A DNA stretch of 64,000 bases. Source: Mrakia gelida. Lineage: Eukaryota > Basidiomycota > Tremellomycetes > Cystofilobasidiales > Mrakiaceae. The notes under the pieces were generated by a model. It made no database searches and had not been told where the DNA came from. It saw only the letters and a list, made by a program, of their open reading frames with translations. Positions 22,731-34,200 of this stretch are shown piece after piece. The stretch is taken from NCBI GenBank assembly GCA_024345305.1, contig BRON01000012.1:930001-994000 (forward strand). Reading direction: 5' to 3'. A program made the translations under genes and the position numbers. Positions within the stretch are counted from its first letter, which is position 1; the number at the start of each line of letters is the position of its first letter.

Positions 22731-24858
22731 CTAGTACCCCTTAGCCCCAGGAGCGTTCTCCCCCTGCCTCTTCAACCTCAACAGCACCTCCTTCATCCTC
22801 GCGAGATCCGATCCTCCAGGCGTCGACCGGGCGAGCGTCTTGGATTCTGTGCGATGCGAACCAGAAGGTCGAGGAGGGGAAAGAAAGGAGGGAGGGGGGG
22901 GGGGTTAGTCTCGAGGCTCAATTTCGGACTGAAGGGGGAGAGGGGCGGGGGGGGGGGGGGGGAGGGGCGAAGCGAGAGAAGGTGACAACGAACGAGAGTT
23001 CTCCAACCCAACCAGATCGGCAATCCGCTCCCAAGTCGTTCCCTGCGAGAGCGAGGCAGACAAGTCGGCGAGGAAAGCAGCTTCGTTCTCCCTGATCGCA
23101 ACGCAAAGACAGCAACGCGAAAGGAGGACTGGTCAGCTTGAGCTCGAAACGAGGCGAAAGCAAGTTGGACGATGGACGAACTTGTTCTCCTTGATGGATC
23201 TCTCCTTTCCGGCGTTGTAGTCCTCGTAGAACTGGTCGATGGCCTGCTCGGCTTTGACGATGGTTTCCTCTCGCTTGGCCTGGAGGGGAAAGAAAGGAGG
23301 GAGCGGTCAGTCAGGGTGGTCGGGAGGTCGCGTTCGTTTTCGTTGTTTCGAGTTCGTGGCTCGTCTCGTCGGAGGTGGACCTCTATGGCCGCTACCGAAC
23401 CCTTCATGGAGCTGTCGTCGACTCCTCCATCAGAGCTCGACTCGAGGGTTAGACTCTTCCCTCCTCGTCGAAACGAGCTCGCACTCCCTCAACCCTCACC
23501 TCCCCTGCCTCCCTCCCATCCGAACCAAACCTGACCCAACTCCCACACCTTCTCACCCAAAGCCAAGTCATGACTTACCTTGCTCTTCTCGTCCCTAGCC
23601 TTGATCTCCTCCGCCTGCTTCACCTTCCAATTCGTGATGGCTTCCGACTCGGGCTCGTCGTCCTGCTGGAGGAAGGAAGGGGTGGGAGCTGAAGGAGCGG
23701 CAGCGTAGGGAGATTGACCGTATTGGAAGGAGGAGGGGGCAGGAGCGGACTAAAAATCGTGCAAGAAGAGAAGGAGAGGAGGTCAGTTCGGGGAGCAGAG
23801 AGAGGGAAGGAAGGGAGGGTGAGCTGGGTGAGGTGAGCTGGAAGGGTCGAAGCGAGCTCGTGGGAGGTCTCGAGAGGGTGTGGACGGGAAGCGCAATGTC
23901 TCGAGCGAACTTCGGAGCGTATAGAGTTGCGTGCTAAGAGGCTAGAGGCGAGCCTGAGGGATGAAGTGAGCGAGGATGGAGGGAAGGAAAGGAGGGAGGA
24001 GGTCGGAGCTGGCGATTCGCTTCGAGCTCGAGAGCTCATTCTTCGTCCTCCTCGACGTCCCCGAGACTACAGGAACGTCAAGCAGGTTGCCAGCATGACC
24101 CTCTATACCCTCCGAGAGGTAGCATTTGCCTCCGAGAGGCTCTACCGCCTCCAGCACCTCCATCGCACCTCTCTCCCGAGTTCCGCTGTGCGCGTTCCTC
24201 CTCCTTCCCTTCGACGCTCCCATCCCCTCTCTCAAGCCTAAGAAGCACCAAAAGAGAAGCGAGCTGACTTACCTGAATGTCCTGAGGCATGAACTCTGCT
24301 ACATCTGGGAACTCCGACTCGAACTTGTCGAGTTCCTCGTCTCCGCCTGTGATGGTGACCTCGGCCTGTCGAGAAGGAGGAGCGAGCGAAGCGATGGAAG
24401 GGAACCCTGGACCAGCAGAGGGGGAGGAGTTGGCGTTCACGTTGGAAACTGGAGGGAGGGAAGGGATGGCTGCCGAGTCGTCGTCTGTAGGAGAGGGAGA
24501 GAGGAGGTGTGAGGAGGGTGGGAAGGAGAGGGAGGTCAGGACAACGAATGAACGGAGATGGACGAGCGTTGTTCTTGCGCTCTCCTCCAACGAGAGGCAG
24601 GAGAGGAGAACTTCGAAGGATGGGATGTATTCTCACCTCCTAGTTCTGGGAAGTCTGTAGAAGGAAGGTCGAAGGAGGTGGAGGGAGCGTCGTTCGAGGT
24701 GAAGAGGTTGGCATCACCACCTGGAGGGAGGGGAGAGGGAGGGAAGGGAAGCGAGCGCGTCAGCTTCGTCGTTTCTCTGCTCGTTTGTTTTGGGAATTGG
24801 ACTCACCGAGAGCTGCTCGTTCCCTAGCCAAGAAGTCGTCCGTAGAGAAGTCGTCCAT
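22731..24858 (-). CDS. CLC1: Clathrin light chain
   Basis: Seven exons read from ATG 24858 to TAG 22733-22731, roughly 260 residues. The protein opens MDDFSTDDFLARERAALG. An acidic region follows (EELDKFESEFPDVAEFM), then a heptad-rich helix (ITNWKVKQAEEIKARDEKSK, AKREETIVKAEQAIDQFYED) and a C-terminal block (GSDLARMKEVLLRLKRQGEN, APGAKGY) typical of fungal light chains. It binds the clathrin heavy chain hub and regulates coat assembly in endocytosis and Golgi sorting. Donors are GTGAGT, GTAAGT and GTTCGT. The last intron holds two G runs on the + strand (22894-22904 and 22947-22962), which read as C runs upstream of the acceptor. The gene starts 275 bp from the divergent eS12 start. Confidence 0.88.
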
Positions 24859-25133
24859 GTCGTTTTAGAAAAGGAGGGAGTCGTAGTTGAGCGTCAGCCG
24901 TTGGCAGCAGCGTCGTCCGCGGCTCGTTCCAGCTTTCGAACTCCGAAAACTTCGACCTCGAAGCCAGCTTCAACTTTTTTGCCCTTGCGCTCAACCACAC
25001 TTTTCTTCACGATCCCCCTCCCTTTTGTTCGTCCCTTTCCAGCTCACGTTGAAGCCTGCCCTCTCCTCTATCTGACCTGCTAATTTTCATTCCAGTCCCT
25101 ACCCTAAAACACCGCGGAAGAAGACTAGAAACA
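24859..25133. promoter_or_regulatory. Divergent promoter: clathrin light chain / eS12
   Basis: Only 275 bp separate the two start codons. The eS12 side is CT-rich (CTTTTTTGCCC, CTCCCTTTTG). No named element is certain. Confidence 0.4.
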
Positions 25134-26115
25134 ATGTGTTCGTCCTCTCCTTCTTTCCCTTCTCCTTCCTTCAGCTTCCATCTTTCCTCCTTCCCTTTCA
25201 ACCACCATCATCAAACTTACACTTCTTCTCTCTTTTTCTACTGATGCTGCTGATCTAGCTGACGCTGGATCTGAACCCGTTGTTGATACCGTCGAGGAGG
25301 TCGAGGTCGCCGAGGAGGCCCCCAAGGGAGCTCTCTCCGTCGAGGAGGCTCTCCAGGAGGTTCTTAAGGTCAGTCCTTCCCTTCTTCTCCTTCGTCGCAC
25401 TTCGACTTGTTCTCGTAGACACGAGGCTGACCTCCTCCTTCTCCTCTTCTTCCTCTTCTCTTTTAGAACGCCCTTGTTCACGATGGACTCGCTCGAGGAC
25501 TCCGAGAGGCCGCTAAGGCCCTCGACAAGGGTGTCGCCCACCTCTGTGTTCTCGTCGAGACCTGCACTGAGGGTTCGTCCGTCTCCCTCTCTCATCTCTA
25601 CACCCAAGCATCTCCTCCATCGTACTAACCTACCCCTCCCCTCTTTTCTCCTTCCTTCAGCCGAGTACATCAAGCTCATTGAGGCTCTCTGTTCGTTCAC
25701 CCTCCTTTTTGCTCTCCTCCCCTCCTCCCTCTTCTCTCCCCTCCTCGATCTCGAGCTGACCTAGTCTTCTTCCCTTCTTTCTCTCCCACAGGTGCTGAGC
25801 ACAAGGTCAACCTCATCAAGGTTACCGACCCCAAGGTTCTCGGAACCTGGGCTGGTCTTGCTAAGATCGACCGAGAGGGAAACCCCAGAAAGGTCGTCGG
25901 ATGCTCGTGTGTCGTCGTCAAGGAGTACGGACAGGAGTCTGCCGGACTCCAGGTCCTCCTCGACGTGAGTACCCCTTCTAGCTTTCCTTCTGTTACGTTT
26001 TGGTGCTGGTGCTGGAAGAGGGAGAGAGGAGGAAGATGAGAGAACGAGATCGCTGACCTTGTGCGTTTCTCCTTCCCTTTCGCTTCGTCTTCCACAGTAC
26101 TTCAAGACCCGATAA
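25134..26115 (+). CDS. RPS12: 40S ribosomal protein eS12
   Basis: Six exons, 25134-25137, 25259-25368, 25467-25572, 25661-25690, 25792-25964 and 26098-26115, give 146 residues. The first coding exon is just ATG plus one base. Family blocks are [52 protein letters not shown] and [17 protein letters not shown], very close to human eS12. It is a small-subunit protein near the beak. Donors are GTTCGT (introns 1, 3 and 4), GTCAGT and GTGAGT. Intron 3 has a perfect TACTAAC branch at 25623-25629. The N-terminal Glu-rich extension is usual for fungal eS12. The start is fixed by the 4-nt exon, because no other ATG joins the frame. Confidence 0.95.
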
Positions 26116-27013
26116 ATCCAACCTCCTCTGCTCTCTACGTTCGTCTCTGGTCTCCCTGGTTCCATCTCGTCTCCTTTGCATAAGGTTAGTCTCGCTCTTC
26201 TCTGCTCCCATCGTCTCGTCTCTTCTCGTTTCTCCTCCTCCCACGTCCTCGCACCCCCGTCCCTCCTCCCACCCTCACCAAAATGATGATATACGGGACC
26301 TCCCTCTTCCAACGGCCTCGCTCGACCTTAACCGGAAGAGTGTTGTTAGGTTGAAGACATCTCGCAAGGAATCGAACCTAAATGTAACTCTTGCACGTCT
26401 GATTCACCCCAACTCGCCAAACCACCTTCTTTCCCCTCACCTTCTCGCTTCGTTTTGCACTCGTCCGTCTCTATCTCGAAGAACCGAACGCTGACTTTGT
26501 TCTCTTCTTTGTCTCGTTTGCCTTGTTTCCGTCATGAAGGGAGGAGAAGGAAGAGCTGGGAATCGATCAGAGTCGTTTTTCTCGCGTGGGGAGCTTCGTT
26601 GGTGTTTTTCGGAGTGGAGTCGTGGATTGGGAAGGCGGGAATTTACTTTCTCTCTAGATCATTCATGGCTTGTTAACAACAAACACAACCCGCTCGTTTT
26701 GGGCCGGGAAAGACCGAAGGCGAAGCGAACGAAACGAAACGAAGAAGCGAGTCGAACCCGCGAAGACCACTTCGCTCTCGCCCTCTTCTCTTGAACTCGT
26801 CCTTTTCTCGTCCTTGCTGTCTTTCGTCAAGAAAATCCAACATAATCGAGCTCTCTACCAAACCACCTCCTCCTGCAAAGGACCCAACCTCTCCCACAAG
26901 AAACTCATCAACGCATCCTCCCTCCACTCCCCCTCCTCCTCCTCGCACCCTCGTCCCCAACCCTCCTCCTTCTCCTCCCACCACCCCCCAACCTCCCACT
27001 CCTCAACCTCAAC
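26116..27013. other. Intergenic between two convergent genes, no gene seen
   Basis: 26116-26500 is the eS12 3' region. A T-loop-like string (GGAATCGAACC, 26378-26388) is present, but the flanks do not fold as a tRNA. 26500-27000 holds ORFs on both strands with no domain or consistent splice sites. Confidence 0.4.
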
Positions 27014-27546
27014 TCAAAACTTCAATCCCAACCCCAACCCAATACTCCCTCGACTTTCCTCGCTCGCGTTTCGCGAGTGTGTGTGCGACGACGCGGTGAC
27101 GGTGTTGAACGAAGGAGGGGATTCGAACGTCCATTCTCGTCCTGGTCGAGGCGAGTCGATAGGGATGATGGACCCGTCGCGGGCTCGCCCCTGCCGGAAG
27201 TTGGGATGGGGGTGGGGGATGTAGGGGGGTGGGATGGGTGGGGCGGACTGCAGGAGGGAGGTCAGCGAAGGAGAGGAGGGGAGGGGAGGGAGTGGGAAGA
27301 GGGACGAACGAGCTTGGGAGCCAAGGGGGAATCGATTGGAGAGAGGATGAGGATGGGTTTGGACTTCGAGAGAGAGAGAGGGGAAGGAGAGGGTCAGCGA
27401 GTGGAAGGTGAACGGAGCGTCGCAGCGACGAGAAGACTCACGATCTGTTTCTTGTCCAAGATCAGCTTCTTCCCGTTCTTCTTCATAGACGAGGTGGTGT
27501 TCTTGTGGAGCCACGAGGAGACTTTGGTTTTGAACGAGAGGGGCAT
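27014..27546 (-). CDS. Small unknown protein, three exons
   Basis: Exons 27546-27442, an internal 54-nt exon near 27,330 and 27247-27014 splice in phase 0 to 130 residues ending at TGA 27016-27014. Both introns have a CTGACC branch; the donors are GTGAGT and GTTCGT. The protein opens MPLSFKTKVSSWLHKNTTSS and is Lys-rich, then reads KPILILSPIDSPLAPKL and a Pro-rich stretch (APPIPPPYIPHPHPNFRQGR). The tail is Ser/Gly-rich. No signal peptide or membrane segment is seen. I do not recognise it. Consistent splicing and phase suggest a real lineage-specific gene, possibly cytosolic. Confidence 0.55.
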
Positions 27547-28192
27547 CGTCGAGGGAGGCGGGTTCGTTGTTTTTGGTTTCGAAGCGGGAGATGGTGGTTG
27601 ATAGAGAGAAGCGAAAGAGAACAAGTTCGGGAGGGTCTTTTGGCTTTCGAGAGGTACGAGACTAGGGCAGGGCAATTTAGATCAAAATTTCAGGTGAGGG
27701 ATCGAGATGGGACCTGAGGCGGAAAGTCGGATTTGAGACTTTCGACGCGTCCTGATCGCCTGATCGATGGGCCGTTTCTTGACATTTTCGCTCGACGATT
27801 CGTTCCTTGAATACCATAGAGAAGGATTGATGAGACCTTTGCTATCAGAGTGGTAGTGACTCGTCGAAACGAGCGAGGTCGTTGTAAACGACGACGGAGA
27901 CCGGACTCAGCTCGACGCGTCGGATGGCCGGCTCCTTTAAGGCTAGGAGGCTGCGCACCTTTCAAGAGATAGAAAGTTAAATGGTGAAAAGCATACATAG
28001 CTCGAGAGCAGCTCGATACGTTCCTCGTGACCAACCCAAAGCTAACACGCGATGCGACGAGCGCTCACTTCGTCGCCTGGCTTCCCGTTTCTCCCGTCCC
28101 GTCCGATTCTTCTCCATGTCCTCCATCGACGCCTTCTTGCTGCTGCTTTATGACCTCGAAGATTTCTGTCGTTTGCAGAAAAGAAAAGCAAG
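27547..28192. other. Intergenic: 5' flank of small unknown gene, 3' flank of broken F-box gene
   Basis: No domain-bearing ORF. AT-richer patches lie at 27670-27690 and 27820-27850. Confidence 0.4.
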
Positions 28193-29373
28193 TCAGGGAG
28201 GGAACGGATTGAGACGGGGCGAGTCGTCTCGAATCGACGACGCACGTCGCAGCATCTCCGCTACTCTCGGTCTGATTTCAAGAAAGCAGGATGCAAGACC
28301 TGCAAGAGAAGAAACAATAGCGTCAGTTCAATCCCAAGATCAAGATAGGAGGGGAGTGACTGACGGTCCATCATCGCCTGAACGGGTGGTTGCGACGCGA
28401 GCATCCTCTCTAGACTTTCCCAAGGCTGTACTCTGAAGGGAGAGCGTGATTCGATCCAAGCGAGGAGCCTCTTCATGATCTCTAGTGGCTGGTGGAGATC
28501 CGTTCCAAGAACCGCCGATACCATGGGATCGTCCGAGCAGTGAACCAAGGCGTCGAAGATTCTGAGGCTCAGGACGGCCGGTTGACGGACGTGGCGGTTG
28601 AAGGAAGAGAAGCGGTTGACGACGTCGACTACGGAGGTATAGTCGCAGGCGAGGGTTGAGTATTCCTCTGCGAGGAGAAACGATGGGACGGATCGGGAGG
28701 AGATGTGGACGAGGTAAAGTTGAAGGACGGGGGGAGGGAGCACTGCGAAGGAGACAGGTTCAATGATGACTTCGCGACTTCGCGACGGCGATGTTTGGAG
28801 GAGACTTACTCGTCCTGTTCTCTCTCCCAATCTCCTCGTACGACATGGGATGGACCTCGAGAAGGAGTCTGGGGACGAAGAAGGAAGCCATCTGGTTCTC
28901 CCTCTCGTTGACCTGACCCTCCCAGTTCACTGCGAGAACGAGGTCTGATCTCGTCTGAACTGAGGGCTCATCCTTTGTAAGCTCCAGGAGGTCCTTGGCG
29001 AGTGGAAGAGCGAGGATCTCGAGTCGTTGGATGCCCTTGACGAAGGGGAGAAGTTGGAGGGAGGAGGGAGGAGGCGGTGAGCTCGACCTCGCGACTCTCT
29101 GCAGCGAACGAAGTAGATGGAGATCAGCTCTAGCTCTCTTCTCGAGGAGGAGCGACAGCGAAGAAGACCTAGACTCACGAGTCTCTTGAGGAAAGGGATC
29201 ACATCCTCTGATCTTCTGAGGGAGACGATTCGGTAGAGGAGAGGTCCAGCGAAGGCGAGGAGGGATCGAGAGACCGAACACCAAGCGGCGAGCGTCGAAG
29301 GCGACGAGGAGGATTGGAGGATGAACTCGTAGAGGATATCGAGGGGGAATCAGACGCCTGAGGTGGTAGACAT
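28193..29373 (-). pseudogene. F-box-like gene with an in-frame stop at codon 8
   Basis: The ATG at 29373 reads MSTTSGV and then TGA (29352-29350). The same frame continues as a full F-box, FPLDILYEFILQSSSSPSTL, AAWCSVSRSLLAFAGPLLYR. Introns follow with GTGAGT and GTAAGT donors, joining RVARSSSPPPPSSLQLLPF, VKGIQRLEILALPLAKDLLE, MLPPPVLQLYLVHISSRSVP and QPAVLSLRIFDALVHCSDD. A GTCAGT intron then leads to a last exon ending at TGA 28195-28193. Everything after the early stop is in a usable frame. The gene is therefore freshly broken, suppressed by readthrough, or misread by one base (CGA or CAA to TGA). No downstream ATG restores the F-box. The product would be an SCF adaptor of the same family as the neighbour at 29501. 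Confidence 0.6.
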
Positions 29374-29500
29374 CTCGAGAGAAAAGATGGAAAAAGAACA
29401 AGGGACGGAAAGGAGGGGAAGGCGTCGTCGGCCAACTCGAACGAAGCTCACCTTTCTCCTCCTTCCCTCCCAGCTTTCACCCTCCTCCCTTCCCTCGATC
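29374..29500. promoter_or_regulatory. 127-bp head-to-head promoter between two F-box genes
   Basis: The start codons at 29373 (minus) and 29501 (plus) are divergent. The plus side is CT-rich (CTCCTTCCCTCC). A shared promoter is likely. Confidence 0.4.
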
Positions 29501-30687
29501 ATGCGACTTCGTTCTTTTTCGCTCTCCAAGATCATCCCGGTCGAGATCATCAACCTCATCATCCACGAATCCTCCCGCTCAACTCTCCACGCATGGAGTC
29601 TCGTCTCCTTCGGCTGCCTCTCCGTCGCCGGACCTCTCCTCAACGAGGACGTCCACCTCAAAGACCAGAAGCACATCTTTCGAGTTCTACAGAGGATGGT
29701 GAGCTCCTGCTTTCATCCTCTCTGTGCGTCGCTCAAAAGAGGTCGAGCTGACTCGTAATCCCCTCTCTACAGACTCTCGACGACAACGACCCCTCCATCC
29801 TCCTCCTCCCTCGACTCTCCCTCCCTCTCTCCCTCAAGAACGTCCGACGCCTCTCCTTCCACGCCGAACCCCACCCCATCAGCGTCGAGGCCCTTGCTAG
29901 AGCCCCACGCTTCCCTCGACACGAACGAGTACATCTCGAGCTCGTCTTCTCCTGGGTAGCTCGTCTCAAGAAGGGAAAGGAAAGGACGACGTTTCGTTCC
30001 TTCCTCGCTCCTACCCTCCTCAAGCTCTTACAACCACGATCCTTCTCCGAAGGACCCGATAACCTTCGCTCATCTTCCACCGGTGAGTACGATCGACCAC
30101 AAACTCGCTGTATTTACCTCTTGAGAGCAGCAAAACAGCTCACTCTCGTCCTCGCCTTCCCTCCCTCTGATCAGTTCGAGTCTCGTCCTGGTCTCTTCAC
30201 GCCTACCTCATCTTCATCGACCGATGGTTCCCAACACTCCTCACACAATGCGTTCCGTTCACGACCAGTACCGTCGGGATCATCCTAGAAAGGATGTACA
30301 GGAGCGTCGTCGACTTCCAGGAGTGCAGGGACAACATCCGAGCTCCCCTTTCGAAGAAGGCTCCTGGGTATATGGAGCCCGATGAAGAGGAACAGAGGTT
30401 GGAGTGGCTGGAGCAGATTGAGGTGCTGGATAGGGAAGAGGCGAACAGGTTGGAGGGGATGAAGAGAGAGGGACGAGACGTCGGGGACGGCCTGGACATC
30501 CTCATCGACGCGTCCGCGACGGCCAGCGCTCAGCTTGATGGGATTCTTGGTGAGTCAATCCTCTTTCTTCTCCTTCCTGTAGAGAGACGAACGCGTTGCT
30601 GACTCGACGCTCTTGACTCGTTTCGTTCCTCTCGAAGCTTTCTTATCTCCCATCACAGAACGGAACCGCAAAGAACTGGAGCTGTGA
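29501..30687 (+). CDS. F-box-like protein (intact)
   Basis: Exons 29501-29698, 29773-30082, 30175-30549 and 30638-30687 total 933 nt, giving 310 residues without a break. The N-terminus reads SLSKIIPVEIINLIIHESSR, STLHAWSLVSFGCLSVAGPL, an F-box followed by the AGPLL motif shared with the genes at 29373, 55037 and 62935. The middle has LRR-like strands (LKNVRRLSFHAEPH, RVHLELVFSW). The C-terminus is a charged helix (EEEQRLEWLEQIEVLDREEA) that could form a coiled coil. Donors are GTGAGC and GTGAGT, with branches GCTGAC, CTGATC and TTGACT. It probably acts as a substrate receptor of an SCF ubiquitin ligase. It shares a 127-bp promoter with its broken divergent relative. Confidence 0.75.
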
Positions 30688-31238
30688 TCGATGAGTTGCG
30701 ACATTATCTGTGTACAGCGAGAGATACCGTCTTTTCTTCTCTTTCCTTCTGCGAATCGTCTCAGGGCTGGACAAGGGGGAGAGAAGAGCGAGAGAACGAC
30801 GAGTTGCGATCGCCGACAGACGCGACGTCTCGTGAGTCGCTTTCGCTCCCTTCTTCCTCACCATCTCGCTGGTTTGCGAGCCGACGCTCGAAACGATGTG
30901 CTGATTCGCTTTGCTTCTTTGATGTGGCAGCGCTGTATTATCTGTAGCTCGAAGCTCAAGCAGACGACGCGTCTTCGACTCGACACTCTCCCTCGCCATC
31001 TCGCCCATGCTTCGCGCAACTAGCTCGTCGAGAAGGAAGACCCTTCCAACCCTTGGAGTTACGCATCATCAGCTTTTCGGTCTTATCATTTGACATCGAT
31101 AACCGAAAAGAAGGCAGTCGCGTCTCGACATTCGACAGAAAAGGAGCCGAGCCTCGTGGCCTTCTCTCCCTTCGCTTCGCTGAGCTCCATCCCTCCTTCC
31201 CCTCCCACCGCCATCCACCATCTCCCTCCCTCCTCAAG
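30688..31238. promoter_or_regulatory. Upstream region of Argonaute
   Basis: 551 bp between the F-box stop and the Argonaute ATG. A CT-rich leader (31180-31235) precedes the ATG. ORFs inside are short and lack splice support. Confidence 0.35.
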
Positions 31239-34200
31239 ATGAACGACAGCAACGGCAGCAGCAGCTCCAAAAGATACAAGCAAGACGACGAAGGTCCGTT
31301 CTCTCCTTCTTCCTGACGTTCTTCTGGCTCTTCCACCCCGACTGAATCGACTCTTTCTTCCTCCTCCTCCTCCTTTTCCCTCCTTCCTAGACGGTCAAGA
31401 TCACCTTCAAGCCTACGACGAACGACGAGAACCCTCACCTGCCGACTACGATCATGATAACAAGGACGTCAAGGCCGATATCGCTACCAGCTGTGAGTCC
31501 CGAGAGGTCTGGCAAGGGAGGGGAGAGGAGCGTTGGAGCGTCGAAGCTCATCTTCCCTCCGTCGATGGTTTGGGCATCGATTGCTTGTAGATGCTAAGAT
31601 GGCAACTCGACCTGAGGTGGGCTCTTCTCCCTCTTCTCTTCAAGACTCGAACGATGAAGCTGACCTGCTATTTCTTCTTCTTCTGCCAGGCTGGACGAGA
31701 CGGGACCCCCATCGTTCGTCTCGTCTTCCCTCGTCGAGTCGAGCACTCACTCTCCCTTCCGAGCTCACCTCCTCCCCTTCTCTCTCTCTCCCTCTCGCAG
31801 GAACTTCTCGTCAAGTGAGTGTTCTTCTTCCCATTCCCACCTTGGAGCGAGGAGGGAAGGATGTGGACTGACCCTACCATCTCCTCTCGCTTCTCTCCAG
31901 CTTCTTCAAGCTCAGACTCGATCCCCTTTCCGAAGAGTCAGACGATCTCGCTACCATCTACCACTACGACGTGAACATGGAGGACACTGGAGCGGCTCCC
32001 GGCAAATCTTCCACTCCTCCCATCCCTCTCCTCGCCAAGATCTGGGATTCAGCGCTCAACACCAACCCAGCTCTCCGAGCGTTCTTCGAGACGGTGAGTT
32101 GCCTCGTCTTTCTCGTTCTCGTACTGAGAGAGAGCGAGAGACAGAGCTGACTTGGTCTTGTTGGGATGCTGAAGGCCGCCTTCGATGGAATGAAGAACAC
32201 CTACTCCCCCGTCAGACTCGAGAAGGACGGGATCAAGCTCGACATTCGAGATGGGTCGTTGGAGCTCAAGGTCGAGTGAGTCGAGTCCTCCCTCTCCATT
32301 TCCTTCTTCGTCTCGCCAGCTCAAGCTGACCATCACTCTTTCTCTCCTTCCCAGGTTCTTCGAGGAGGGAGATCAACACCCTCAGGGGAGAGGAAGAGAG
32401 TTTCTCGTCACGTTCGTCCTTGTTTTCGTTCGATCTTCCCGAGTTCGGTCGCGTCGTTCTGGTCGCTCACTCCTCATTCCACCTTCCTCTCTCCCTCTCG
32501 CTCTTGGCTTTCCAGTCCCGAAATGGTCGCCGTCATTGAGATGAACGATCTCTTCGACTATACACACAAGGCTCTCGCTGGAAACTCGTCTCTTCCTGCT
32601 GGACCTCGAGCTCAAGCTGGGATACAAGCCCTCGACGTTCTCTTGAGGAGCGTCCTCTCGAAGAATCCTATGTGAGTCGAGCCTCGTTCCCCTTCTCGAG
32701 AATCACGATCTGATTTTCTTCGCTCCGCGTATCTGTTGGTCCTCGTCTCTCAGCTACACCATCTCGGCCGCTCGAGGTACGTCGTCGTTCGACTCATTCG
32801 TCGAAGAGTCTCGCTGACCTCCCTTCTTCCTCCTCTCGTTCAACAGGTCGCAAGCACTATGACGGACGACAATCGCACGATATCGGTCGAGGTGGAGAAG
32901 TTCTCCAAGGCCATTTCGCGTAAGTAGCGCGATCTACAGTCGGGACTCAAGCCGGGCGCGTTCGATTAGGGAAGGACGAAGTGCGACGCGACAAGAAGCT
33001 GACTTCGACATTTCGTTTCTCTCAGTTCCGTTCGACCTACCGAAGGCGGGACCTTCGTCAACATCGATACCATCTACAGTCCTTTCGTCCGAGAAGGCCC
33101 TTTGATCGAGGTCTGCAGTCGATTGCTCGGAGCTCAGGTCTCGATGAACAGTCACCAGCTCACGTTCGTTCGCGTTTCTTCACCTCTCTTCCTTCCGCGA
33201 TCGACTCGTTCCTGACCACCTCCTATCCACTTATTCCCCACCAGCTCTCTCTCTCGACTTCTCAGGGGAGCAAGAGTTCGAAAGACGTACGGTCCTGATG
33301 GGAAACGATTTTCAGTGAAGGGTTTCGTCGGTCGACGGGCCGTCGAGTTCGAGTTCAAGGTTCGTGCTCTTCGAGTTCTCGCCTCTTTGCTCTTCTCTCG
33401 GCTGACGCGTCTCTGAACCTCCAGGACAAGGATGGAGCCACTCAAAACCTCCAGACGTACTTCAGCCGAGTTGTGCGTCTTCTTTTCTCGTCGTGATCTC
33501 CTCGCTCGCGGTCGCACTGCCGCGTTCGTTGATCTCTTCTCGACCCCCTGCAGTACAACATCAACCTCAGATACCCCGATCTTCCTCTCGTCGAACTTGG
33601 AGGAAAGAACATGCTCGTTCCTTTGGAACTCGTCGTCGTGAGTTCCTTTTGTCGACCTCCTCTTCCTCGATTCGGAGTCGAGGCGGAAACTGACTTCGAT
33701 CCTCTTCGCCTCCTTCTAGCTGGAACCCGGAGCTCCCATCCCCTTCGCTAAAATCTCGCCTGAGCAGACTGCTGCCATGATCAAGGTTCCTCGTCTCCCT
33801 CGGTCCTCTCGTCTCGAAGGGAGTTCGTCGACGTGAGGCTGACTTCGCTTCTTCCCATTTCCTGCTCGTCGCATCGAACCAGATCTCCGCTAAGAGGCCT
33901 CAGCAACGACGCGAGGACATCAACCGACAGATGGGGATGGCCAGCTATCAGTCGTCGATGCAGGTTCAGGCTTGGGGTGTTTCGATCTCGAGGTCGATGA
34001 AGAAAGTTGACGCGAGGGTGAGTTTTCCGTCCTTCGTTGTTTCGACGCGAGGACGAACGACCCTCTTCCTCGAGGTCTGACTCGACGACTCCCTCTTTTT
34101 CTCTTCATAGGTGTTGGAGGCTCCTCATATCAAGTACCACGCTTCGAGTCGAGCGCCTCCTGCCGTCAAAGGAGGTTCTTGGAATACCATGGGACTCAAA

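Noticed and set aside
25138..25258. snoRNA in ribosomal protein introns (eS12, eL36)
   Set aside because: No paired C (RTGATGA) and D (CTGA) boxes at suitable spacing could be seen.
26376..26392. T-loop-like string GGAATCGAACC, possible minus-strand tRNA
   Set aside because: The stem around the loop does not pair and no matching acceptor or D arm is found upstream at tRNA distance.
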